Program-made: the position numbers and the translations under genes | NCBI GenBank assembly: GCA_016748015.1 | Contig: JAAOMT010000611.1 | Coordinates: forward strand, 28,359 to 48,818 | DNA from: Geosiphon pyriformis | Taxonomy: Eukaryota > Glomeromycota > Glomeromycetes > Archaeosporales > Geosiphonaceae | Reading direction: 5' to 3' | Length of the DNA stretch: 20,460 nucleotides | Part shown: positions 9,982 through 19,930 of the stretch, piece by piece | How positions within the stretch are numbered: position 1 is the stretch's first letter | Layout: each line of letters opens with the position of its first letter | Notes under the pieces: model-generated | Database searches by the model: none | Told to the model about the DNA's origin: nothing | The model's input: the letters and a program-made list of their open reading frames with translations, nothing else

Positions 9982-10332
9982 ATTCTGATTCTGAAATCTG
10001 TATTGGGTCATTTAATAATTGTGAAGATTGTATTAATCGTTCGAACCTAGAGTAACAATTAGAAGAAACGAATATGATTGCTTTTCCATGCTAGCCATAT
10101 TTTGATGTTATTATTTTCAATAAAAATGCCAAATTATCATGTTTCCGATCGGCTACAAAAATTATGTTTCAGAGGCTCAAAAAAAATATTAATATTCGTG
10201 GAAGAAACGGTACATTTATAATAATTATAATTGGATATACACGTGGGAACTTTATTTTCATTATTTAACCGGGAAATAAAGTTTTAATAATTAATTATTG
10301 CACAAGATTTTAAGATACTCGCAAATCGGTAA
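9982..10332. other. Intergenic, no feature seen
   Basis: No sustained coding frame. Similarity to the gene A flank ends at about 9981. Confidence 0.5.
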
Positions 10333-10549
10333 CTCCACACAAGTGTTGACTCTTTCGATCAGCTTCCTTTTATCACGCTTAAAGATAATGGTTCACTTCA
10401 AAGCTTCAAATTTTTGGCCGAGAAAAAAATAGGAATTCTTTGGAAAGAACATATTTCAAAAGTGACAAAAAGAAAGATTAAAAAGGGCTGTTGAATCTGA
10501 ATTTGATATTGGTTATTGGGCACAATATCCTAAACCTTTTCAAAACAAG
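10333..10549 (+). pseudogene. Unrecognised coding-like relic
   Basis: A frame open from 10333 to a TGA at 10492-10494 gives 53 residues, including DSFDQLPFITLKDNGSLQSF and LAEKKIGILWKEHISKV. Close to that stop a second frame takes over and reads ERLKRAVESEFDIGYWAQYP, then KPFQNK up to a GTATTC that could be a splice donor at 10550. The amino-acid make-up is protein-like (Trp, Gly, Pro, mixed charge) in contrast to the surrounding F/I/N/K frames, which suggests a frameshifted exon. I do not recognise the family. It resembles no part of the neighbouring lipase-like genes. It lies about 390 bp upstream of gene D. Confidence 0.3.
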
Positions 10550-10937
10550 GTATTCTAATAAAGGTTATATTCTTTTTTAAAATAATTTTCTTCAAAATTT
10601 TGAATAATTCATTAGTTATTAAGTTAATAAAAACACATTTTAAAAATTGTATTGTAATTATTAAAATTTAACAATTTTCAAGAAACTTGTTTTGATGCTT
10701 TCGTAAAATAAACATCCTTGAATTCATTCGCTTCAAAATTTAATTCGAGTTTTTTGTAATAAGAATTATTTCATTCATAATTTGCACATTAATACTGGAA
10801 AATATTTTTTATTACGTCACAAAAATATAATCTAGAAACAGCAATCAGTGATACTGTATCTTTGAAAAGTTTTCCCGATAAGAAAATAGATGATCCTTAA
10901 ATATTGTTAAGTTTATCGATTCTTGTTTGATCGAGCT
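10550..10937. other. Upstream region of gene D
   Basis: A+T-rich sequence that should contain the gene D promoter and 5' UTR. No individual element can be defended. Confidence 0.4.
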
Positions 10938-12436
10938 ATGGCTAATTTTTCAGTTAAAGCCTTTTATTCCATCTTTTTAATTTTCATATTTCAATTTTTT
11001 TTTCAAATAAGCCATGATGTTGAATTGCGAAATATTTTTTCTCGGCCCTTCTTAACTCAAAAATACAAGCACCACCAATTCTTTCACTTTCTACTTTCAG
11101 TGACAGGATCTCAAAATGATAGGGCTGATTTTCTCTTGAGGAGAGCGACATCTCAGTATCCTAAAAAAAGGGCATATAACATTAGCCATAAAGAGGAACT
11201 GATAAAATTAGCAATGACAGCTATATATACTAATGCAGCTTACTGTGATCCCCATAATCAAATTGGAAAGTTGGTAGAAAATGGGAATAAAGTTACTGGT
11301 ACAACATGATATTCAGTCTTTTTCATATTTAATTCAGCCATTTTCCAAAATGGAAGATTAAGAAAATTTTTTTTTATTTAAAAGCTGATGTAGGAGTAGA
11401 TGAACGAGGTCGTGTAATGGTTGCATATTTTAAAGGTCCTCAGTTAACAAAAGCAAAATGGATAACCAGAAGAAGCCAACTTGTACCATATCGTGTACAA
11501 GGAATGGTGACAAACGCGTTAGTTAAAGTGGATCAAGAATGGTTTACGGATGTGTCAACTATGATGAATGCATTAGTAGAAAAAATAAATGATAAGATAA
11601 AAAGAACTAGGAAAATTTTTTTTTGTGGACATGGCGTTGGTGGTGGTAAGGGAAATTTTGAGATTTTTTGATGAGCAATAAAAGGTTGTGATAATGGATA
11701 GAGGGTTGTGATAATGAGTATGGGTGGTTTTGATGATTGAATCTGAAAAAAAATTCCATTAATGTTAAATAATAATGTAATGTCAATTTTTACACAATTC
11801 AAAAAAACTCCCCTCCCCCCCCCCAAATAGCTTATGCAGCAATAGCAGGTTTATCATTTGCAATTATGAAACTTCTCCAACCATCATCATCATCTGTCGA
11901 TCCAATTGATCTTTCAATTTATACTTTCGGTCAACCAAGAATCGGAAACACAATGTTTGCTAGAATGATGAATGAATTTGTAAAGATTACAAGAATAACT
12001 CGTCTAAATGATTACGTTCCACACTTTCCTCCAGTTGAAAGTGAGCAATCAATTATGCTACATCATGAAAGAGAAATATGGATTGGACCAAAAGATTGTG
12101 ATTGTACTCGAGATACACTTATATATAATGACGACGTTATATGGGATTGCGGAGAATCAAAAAAAAATTTTGAATTAAATCTAGTCCGAATGAATCAATT
12201 TATTCAAGAAAAGTTTTGGACTCCTGGTGATATCTTTGCGGGGGAGAGTCAGGTTAGTTGAAAATAATAATTCTTTTCAAAATTCATGAATTCAAACAAA
12301 TCTTTTAAATTTATTGAATTAATCAAAAATTTAGGAATGTAATTCTGGACAATCGATCTCAGAGGAAAACACAAATAGAGAACATTATGGTCCTTATTTT
12401 GGTGTCATAATGAATGATTGTACTGGATATATATAA
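10938..12436 (+). CDS. Gene D: secreted class-3 lipase-like protein with only the nucleophile lost
   Basis: Four exons: 10938-11298, 11385-11645, 11831-12252 and 12335-12436. The introns are 86, 185 and 82 bp, with phases 1, 1 and 0. The total is 1146 bp, 381 aa. I chose the ATG at 10938 because the hydrophobic signal (MANFSVKAFYSIFLIFIFQF) follows directly; an in-frame ATG at 10923 would add five residues. TNAAYCDPHN (98-107, Cys103) matches the N-terminal AYC of Rhizomucor and Thermomyces lipases, whose Cys pairs with one at the C-terminus, and the matching MNDC is present. VAYFKGP (133-139) keeps the FRG-like oxyanion strand. FCGHGVGGAYAAIAG carries Gly204 for the catalytic Ser. IYTFGQPRIGN, RLNDYVPHFPP (Asp268), HHEREIWIG and REHYGPYFG (His365) follow. 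This is the copy nearest to an active lipase; the Ser is the one essential residue seen to be replaced. Intron 2 contains tandem GGTTGTGATAATG units and a C10 run. Confidence 0.85.
11686..11718 (+). repeat. Tandem GGTTGTGATAATG units in gene D intron 2
   Basis: Two near-identical 13-14 bp units, separated by a short GATAGAG spacer, lie in the middle of the 185 bp intron. Confidence 0.8.
11809..11830 (+). promoter_or_regulatory. C-rich polypyrimidine tract and 3' splice site of gene D intron 2
   Basis: The run CTCCCCTC and ten further C residues (11815-11824) lead to AAATAG, after which the coding frame resumes with CT AYAAIAG-type sequence. The acceptor is fixed by the reading frame and by the identical intron position in genes B and C. 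A C-only tract is unusual beside the T-rich acceptors of the other introns. Confidence 0.75.
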
Positions 12437-12521
12437 ATATTACTATTTAAGAATACAATTATGAAATAATATTTTCTAATTGGTCTGCAAACTAAAAATT
12501 GTGTTTCTTATCATCAATTAG

Positions 12522-12966
12522 TTTTTTCTTCGTTTGTCCCAATTGAAAGTTTGTAAATTGAAGAGAAAAATTAAATTTGAAAAGGTAGAAGAATTTTCAC
12601 CAATTTTTATATATAATGATAACATCAAGAATCTGATTAAAAGTTTACCTTCAATAAATCCAATTAATAATGATAAATTATTTCTTTAACATCAATTAGG
12701 AAGAATTTAATGAACAAATCATAAAAAAAAAATGAGGCTATATTACTGATTTCTTCAAAAGTGTTGCAATTGAGCAAGCAGGACAAGAAAAGTATGAGGG
12801 AGGAAATTGAGATTTCATTAGTTCAACGGGAGTCGAACTTGGGTTCATGAATTTTTTTGCGAAAAGCGATAATACAAAAAGATTGACAAGTGATTTCAAA
12901 ATTATTTCAGATATGCTGAAAGAACTCAAAAACTCAACTACTTTGGAAAGTGTAGAGCTGAAATAG
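12522..12966 (+). pseudogene. Unrecognised two-exon-like coding relic downstream of gene D
   Basis: A first open stretch, 12522-12689, ends in KVEEFSPIFIYNDNIKNLIK and SLPSINPINNDKLFL. After a pyrimidine-rich AACATCAATTAG, a second stretch in another frame runs 12700-12966: EEFNEQIIKKK, TGA, GYITDFFKSVAIEQAGQEKY, a second TGA, DFISSTGVELGFMNFFAKSD, then LTSDFKIISDMLKELKNS and a terminal TAG. The amino-acid content looks like real protein and both internal stops are TGA. This could be a decayed gene or a gene whose exons I have mis-joined, since introns could remove the stops. I do not recognise the family and see no similarity to the lipase-like genes. Confidence 0.35.
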
Positions 12967-13559
12967 CCTGTCATATTCTTTATTCTTACCCTCCCTGTTT
13001 TTTTTGATTATTTTATTTTGCTTTTATCATTAAAATTCTTTTATTTCTTTGATGCTTAACGGTTTAATCAGCAACCTAATCTCTTCCTTGGTAAAGCGTT
13101 ATTTGTCACCAACTTGCAATGAAGAAAAAGAGGAGTAAAATATCCTTTGGAAAAAAGAACAAGAGAAAAAACAAGACGACTGGTCAAAATAAATATGTCA
13201 AAGGCAAAATCAATAAACTGAATATTTTCTATTAGGGCCAATTGATTTAGATAAAATATGATTATATCTCCTAATATTACTGTCATTCTCTGCACTAGTA
13301 CAAGTTGCTCCAAAAGGTTTTAGTAATTAGATATATGATTGTAGACTTTGGCTCCACAATTGTAATTTAAAAATAATATCAATCACCAAAGATATATCAA
13401 AAAATGCTCATTCTAAAAAATGTCAAAATAAGAAATCTAAATCAATTTCAGTTTCTGGATCTGAAAAACTTTTTCAGGTTTTTCTTCTAATTAAAACTCA
13501 ATCAACCAACCAATAATTTTTTAAAATTTAAGAGTCCTTACTATTTTATTATCTAATTC
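12967..13559. other. Intergenic, no feature seen
   Basis: Mixed A+T-rich sequence. An 81-codon minus frame at 13068-13313 shows no domain or paralogue support. Confidence 0.5.
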
Positions 13560-16500
13560 TAAGAATATTATTCAAAGTTATAAGAAAAAAGGGGGTAAAA
13601 TGACGAAGTATGGTATTGTGGCAAAGTTAATAATTTGTGTTGAATTGTAATAAATGAGTATAAAAAATAGCATATTTTTATGCATTTTATTCTCTTATAC
13701 AAATTTATTATAACTAAAATAGATTAAATATTGCTCTTAAACATGTTTTTTTATTTCAGATAATTTTTTTAAACAAAAAATATTTAATAGTTTTATAAAT
13801 ATTATTAATACAAACGATTAATATTCTTTTTAAAAAGACAATAAATTGGACATGATAACTGAAATTATACTGTTTGACTGTTTAATTGTTATTATTAATA
13901 TAGTATAACTACAGCTAAGATTTTTATTTTAATAAAAAGTTAAAGAAGTTATGAATAAGATTAATATTTAAAAAAAGTGACATCTGTTTAAAAAAATCAT
14001 TGAAATTAGTAATAAACAAAAGGCTTTTTGTAAAAACTATGCACAGCAAATATTATATGCTTTAAATTTCTATATTTTGTTAAGATATTATAAATTATAA
14101 TTTAATTGCTTTATTTTATACATTTTTATCACATGTTTGTTTATTAAAACCAAAATAATATTGCTTATTAATAATATAAATTTATTAAAAATAATGCACA
14201 AAAACATACTGTAAAAATTTATTAAACAAAAAAAATTTAATTTCAATTTTTACAAAACTTATACAAATTCTAATAATATTGTTTACTTTATTTAAATTTA
14301 TTTATTTATATATAAGCTTAAAAAAGTGTCTACTTTTTAAAAGTCATTTAATTTTTTAATTCTGATATTTTTGCTTATACTATGTTTTTATTAAATTTTT
14401 TTTTGTTAATTGTTATTTTTTGTTTTATTAATATTTTCTTATTTTTATTGAATGTTCTAAATTGGTCATTTTTTGTGTGTTTCTTAATTCAGTAATTTTA
14501 TTGTTATAACTTGTTCTTAAATTTTTATAATTAATGCTATCAGTTTTGTATTTATTAATGTTTTGAATTTAGCTTTTTTTTCAATACTAGTTTTTTACTA
14601 ATATTATTATAACAACCCAACTATAAGCAAAAATGTTTTTCTTGATTAATATATTTATAAAATTAAAAAAAATCAATATTTGATAGTTTCGCTAAATATA
14701 GTCATTTTAGATAATTATTTTTTATTAAAAAAGCAAAACAAGTTATGATTTAGCATACAATTTTATAAAATAACTATGTAATTGTACTTGTTTTAAAGTT
14801 GAATTAATATCTTATATTTAATAAATAAAAATGTTTTATATTTCAAATTAAAATATAAATATTATAATTAATATTAAAAAAATAATAAATCTGATAATAA
14901 TTATAATATTATTTTATTAATATTAAATTCTAAATATGATTATTAAAAATAAAGTGTTTTTTTAACAAAAACTTTTAATATGTTTTATAAATAGCAAATG
15001 TAAAGTTTATTTTAAAAATTTAATTTGTATACAAATTTAAGTTTAAAACCATATAAATTATTTCAATTATTTTTATTTTAAATATTTAGTTATTAAAATA
15101 TACTTAAAATTAACTATTAAAATAATAAAAATAACATTAAAAAAGTACTACCAATTTGCAGAAAAAACTATAATAAAAATTTTAACTCTATTTTATCTTA
15201 TTTTTTAAATAGAAAGTAATACCACCAAGGAATAACATAATATTTTCCTTTATTAACTACAAAGTAATTTTTATTTTAAAACACTGAATTTTATAATTTT
15301 ATATACTTTATTTAAAATACATATAAAGTCCTAAATTTCAATATTTTTATTAGATATATTATGACCAAAATCTTAAAATATTTTTATTTGAAATTTTCTA
15401 AAAATTACCTATTTCAAATTAACAGTTTCATTTTTATGTTCAATATTATTAATATGATTAACATATTACTTATTTTTTATGTTAAAATTAAAGATTTATA
15501 GAACTATAACATGAATAAATACTATAAATATTAAACCTATTTATAAATAACTACTCTTTTTATAAGCATTTTGGTTTTAAAATCATACTTTATTGTTTGT
15601 ATTATATTTAAAATTATTTAAATTTACTTTAAACAACCAAATCTCTATTTAGATTTTATTATTTATTATTTTATATTTTTAATTTAGATTAAGAAGCTTG
15701 AATAAATTATTTATTTTACAAAAAAACCACTTTAACGAAAAATATTTTTTTTTATATAATAAAGTATTCAAAATGTGTAATTTTTATAAGAAAATCTATA
15801 TAATTATGAGCTATTTTATTATAATTAAATATTAATATTACACAATTATTTTAGTATAACCAAAAAATTAATTGTGAAAAATTTTACTGACTTTATGATG
15901 AAGCTTAGATAACAAACTTTATTTTTTCTAAAGAGATTTTACAATTATTATGTAAAGTTATTATTTATAAATAATATTAAAATATAAACATCTGTATTAC
16001 AAATTACCTAAAAACACCACTTTAACAAGACTGTAATAAAATATTATTTACAAAATTATTAAAAGTGGTTATATTATTATCTACAATTTTTAATATTTTA
16101 AATTTTTAATAATAGTTTTTTTTTTTCAAAAAAAAATAAGTTTAAATTTTTTTTAACTGCTCTAAATGCATGTAAATATTACAGCTTAGTAGATATTATT
16201 AAACTTGATATCATAGATTATGAGATTTATATAAAAAAAAGATTGATTTTTAAAAAGACCAATTTAAAAAAAAGGTAAATTATATGAGAATTTGTAAAAA
16301 TAACTGGTTTCTTGTTTGAGATTTTATTTACAGTAATCAATTTGCCAATAATTTATTTACATAAAAAATATTAGTATATATTGAATAAATTAAAAAGTTT
16401 TTAATTTTATTAAAATTTATTTTTTCAGCTCAAAAAATAATTATAACATTTGAAATACAAAATGTTATCAATTAATATACCATTACATTAATTGTTCTAT

Positions 16501-17060
16501 AAACAACTTTATTATTTCAAAACACAGTATTAGTATAATATATATTATCTAATATTTTGATAAAATAATCTGATTTAAAGAAAGTAGTTGATATATTGTG
16601 TTGAATAACTGTTTTTATTACTTTCTTCTTACATAAATTAAAAAGAACTGTTGCCAATTATTTGAAATTATATAAAATTATCGAAATAATTTATTATTAT
16701 ATATTATAATAAATGCAAAGCTTTAGTTTTTTTTGGTGTTTATATAAGATAAACTAACTATTTAACTATTATTGAAGTAGTATTTAAGTACTTAATTTGC
16801 TTATTTAAGTTTTTTTATATTTTTTTATATTCTTCATTAAATCTGTTGCTAAATGTTTAAAGTGTTAACAGATAAACATAAATATTATTACGAATCTTTA
16901 TCTTATTTAGCATGAAAATTAAACTGCTTATTATTTTTATCAACTCTTTATTAAAATAATAGTATAAGTTAGTTAAAGTTGCTAACAATATGCCAAATAT
17001 TTTCTTAAGTGCTTTATATTATTTGCTTAGTAATTATCTTTTCTTTTTTTATTATTATGA
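13560..17060. other. Very A+T-rich, gene-free block
   Basis: Over about 3.5 kb the sequence is almost entirely A and T with isolated G and C. It is rich in TTATTA, AATAAT and ATTTTTAT words, and stops are dense in all six frames. No ORF, RNA gene or intact transposon is visible. One short motif, ACCACTTTAAC, occurs at about 15727 and 16017. The composition shift at both edges is visible by eye. Confidence 0.7.
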
Positions 17061-17500
17061 CATATAGTAATATTTTGTCAGAATTTCTAAAGCTATTGTT
17101 CACAGAAAGACCTAATTATAACTCAGTATTTTTACTATGATTGCAAAGTGTAACATCAGCAATGTTTACATTTTTCAATTTTTTTGAATGTCACTTCTTA
17201 ATCTTTCTTATTAAATTATTGACATTTTTTGGATGCCCAATGTGAAAGTCACCCAAATTGAGAAAAAAGCTGATGAAAGCTTATGTTAAGCTTCTCAAAA
17301 CTTATTTTTTCACAAATAATAATGAGTGGTTCCTCTATAGAATAATATTAATAATATGTCTACTTTACCACCAGTTAGTTACATTTGCAACTGAGCATTT
17401 ATTTGAGGTGTAACATTTTATCGAGTAGTAATATCTCTTACTTGTCTAAGAGTAGTGTCTTTTGCTCGTGCAATAGGTTTTTTGGACATTGTTTAGAAAT
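17061..17500 (-). other. Higher-complexity island, possible transposon or gene relic
   Basis: Base composition is more even here than in the block to the left. On the minus strand an ATG at 17487-17489 opens MSKKPIARAKDTTLRQVRDI to a TAA at 17418-17420. The frame continues NVTPQINAQLQM, another stop, then LTGGKVDILLILFYRGTT. A Lys/Arg-rich start of this type would fit the N-terminus of a small DNA-binding or transposase protein, but no helix-turn-helix or DDE motif can be shown. No terminal inverted repeats were found. Confidence 0.2.
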
Positions 17501-19391
17501 ATAATCTAATATTAGTCATCTGTTTTTTCTATTTATCCAAATATATATTGAATCTCAACTTTTTTCATTAAATTCTAGCAAATTCTTATAAATTTTTAAT
17601 CTTAATAAGGTTTTGAATAGCATAAACAACATAATTTTCAATGAAAAAATCTCTGTGTAATCATTTATCATAAACGTTTCAAAAATATAAAAGCTTTGTA
17701 TAGCATAAGAATTAACAATGAGTATTCAATGCTTATATAAAAATCAAATTATTCATAGAGATTTTGTAGGTTTTACACTTTGAGAATCTGATCTTGATCT
17801 TTCAAAAAATTTAAAGTTTAACCAATAAGGTGAAAAGTAATTTAAATTCAAAAACACTTGCAATATTTTGCAATAATTTCCCTTCCTCTACCACCAACTT
17901 TACTTAAATAGAAATATACTTAATTTTAATTAATTGGTCAGGTATAAATAAATTATTTTGACAATTACATTTCGAGTTTTAGCAGCAGATACAAAATAAA
18001 ATTAGAGATTTGGACAACGGATTATTCAAACAGCCAAAAAATGCCACAAAATTTTAGCAACTGCACTTCTAAATTAATCACATTACCCAGTAATTTAATA
18101 ACTTTTTATTTAGTGAAATTATTTATTGTAATTAATCTTTAGCAAAGGATTTTATATAAAAGGAATGCTTCAAGCTCAATTACTAAATAGTTTGCTCATG
18201 CAAAAATTTATGATAAAAAGCAGTTGCCTGTATGCATCATTTTTTAATTTCATTACTGTACATGTTAAATGGAGTGAAATGTGTGGTGATATTTTCATAT
18301 GTTGGGTATCCTCGAAAATCCTAGAGTCGTTGACGGACATCTTCAAAAATGTGACTCTTCTTGGTTTTATCCACTAGTTCGAAATTAATTATTTTATCAA
18401 TTAATAGGAGGTGCGATTTATTCTTTGCGTACACATCGTTATTTGCTTAACCTTTTGGGGCATAACAAAGTTTTCTTTTTTCACTTTATAATGAATGCTA
18501 TAGCGAAATAAATCTGTTGGGGTTAGAAAACGAGATCAATTCTTTGAAAATTATTGAACAGCTTAACTTAAGAAATATGATTCAAAAAATGAATATAAGC
18601 TTAATACTGTCTAGCAAGTAATGCTTCATAAAACATTGTGTATTCATAATCATTAATTAAAAGGATGATTAATTAGAAGAAGATTAATTGGAAAGATGAA
18701 TAACTAAAAAAAATTATTAAAAATTAAGAGTAGAAAAGTGATTAATTAAAATAATATTGACAACCAAAGTTAACAAAAACTGAGAATTGATGACATAAGC
18801 AAATTTTGTGAGTTAAATCTATATGGTTTCAATTATGTATATAATTTTTCATTAGTTATTAATTATTATTAAATTTGTAAAAAATATATATTTTTTCCTT
18901 AGAGATGGCAAAGCTGGAAATTTCAAACTTAGCAAATTTGTTATTAGAATTTTTTGTCAATTCAATTTTGATTGAATCTTTTTTTCTGTAATCTATCTAA
19001 TGATTGTTTATGCAAAAAATGAACTATGACGCTTTAACTTTAAATAAAATTTATTCATACTGATAAATTATTACAAAAATACAATCATGTTTATAATGTT
19101 AAAAAATCTTATTAGGGTTCTAGTTTAAAGATAAACAATTTTAATATGAAAATTTTTTACAATTCTTGTAAATTTGTAGCTTATTAAAAATATTATTGTT
19201 AAACTACTTAATTGAAATTAATATTGAATAGAATCTTTATCAATTATTAACGATAATAATGACAAAATTAAAAAATCAAATGCCTTCAATATCCTTGAAT
19301 TGCTGTGATCACTTGTCAATTTTCATAAAGAATCCGGAAGCATAAATATTATGTTTTTTATTTTTGAAACATTGCACGCAAGTTATACATT
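17501..19391. other. Intergenic, no confident feature
   Basis: A 70-codon plus frame at 18165-18377 (starting MLQAQLLNSLLMQKF) lies in a slightly more G+C-rich patch but has no domain or paralogue, so I do not call it a gene. The remainder is A+T-rich with A/T repeats (AATTAATT words at about 18655-18720). No tRNA was seen. Confidence 0.45.
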
Positions 19392-19930
19392 AAAGGGAAG
19401 AAACGGCTTGCAAAAATTGAATGGAATTCAAATCCTGCCAGTGATTTAAGAATTTTTTCAATGAATTCTGGCATAATAATACCCTTAATAAACAACAAGA
19501 GCAACACTTTCAATTCTGATAACTCATCACAAATTTCGGTTTTTTACTGAAATGCTCTATTAAAAGCAGTGAAACAAGGAAATGTAAATGTTCAATATAA
19601 ACTTGGAGCTTCTTAGTATTATAAAGGGGATGGCATTAATAAAAACTTTGAGAAATGGTAATTAAAACAGCTGAAGGAAGGAAGAAACAAACAAACAAAC
19701 ATAGATGCGCAATATAAACTTAGATCCTACTATTATAATAGGGACGTCACACTAAAGAGTGAAAAGAGAGGAATGAGGAAATATACATCCGGAATGTTAT
19801 TTTTAGATCATGCTATTATCGTTCAAAAGAAGCGATAAATAACATTTGAATAAGTTATCACGCTGAAAAAAATCCAAAGAGTACAAACGAAAACGTCAAT
19901 ATCTAAATTTGGATGTTATTTTCAAACACT
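19392..19930 (+). pseudogene. Sel1-repeat protein relic
   Basis: One frame stays coding-like from 19392 to a TAA at 19836-19838 but is cut by TGA (19548-19550), TAG (19614-19616) and TAA (19659-19661). Before the repeats it reads KIEWNSNPASDLRIFSMNSG. It then gives a Sel1-type unit, KAVKQGNVNVQYKLG, stop, YYKGDGINKNFEKW. A second unit reads QLKEGR, then IDAQYKLRSYYYN. Vestiges of a third unit (AEKNPKS, then QYLNLD in another frame) reach about 19930. Sel1 units (about 36-40 residues with AxxG, AQYxLGxxYxxGxGV) form alpha/alpha solenoids and in Glomeromycotina often follow a protein-kinase domain. No kinase motif is visible upstream. Three different stop codons exclude simple recoding, so this is a pseudogene fragment. 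Confidence 0.7.

Noticed and set aside
11019-11100. Possible extra intron in gene D exon 1 (GTTGAA...TTTCAG)
   Set aside because: The acceptor looks good, but joining at the only nearby GT donor puts TGA in frame, while reading through keeps the frame open.
11533-11826. 97-codon minus-strand ORF
   Set aside because: It is antisense to gene D exon 2 and intron 2, and its Gly/Pro-rich parts come from the C run and the tandem repeats.
12820-12850. tRNA T-arm-like sequence (GGGAGTCGAACTT)
   Set aside because: The flanking bases do not form a T-stem and no anticodon or acceptor arm is present; the bases are part of a coding-like frame.
12738-12974. 78-codon minus-strand ORF
   Set aside because: Antisense shadow of the more protein-like plus-strand relic at 12700-12966.
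18165-18377. 70-codon plus-strand ORF
   Set aside because: No domain, no paralogue and no splice-supported extension; kept only as a remark in the region note.
19392-19838. Sel1 frame read as a gene with recoded stop codons
   Set aside because: All three stop types occur and later repeat units are out of frame, which fits decay and not recoding.
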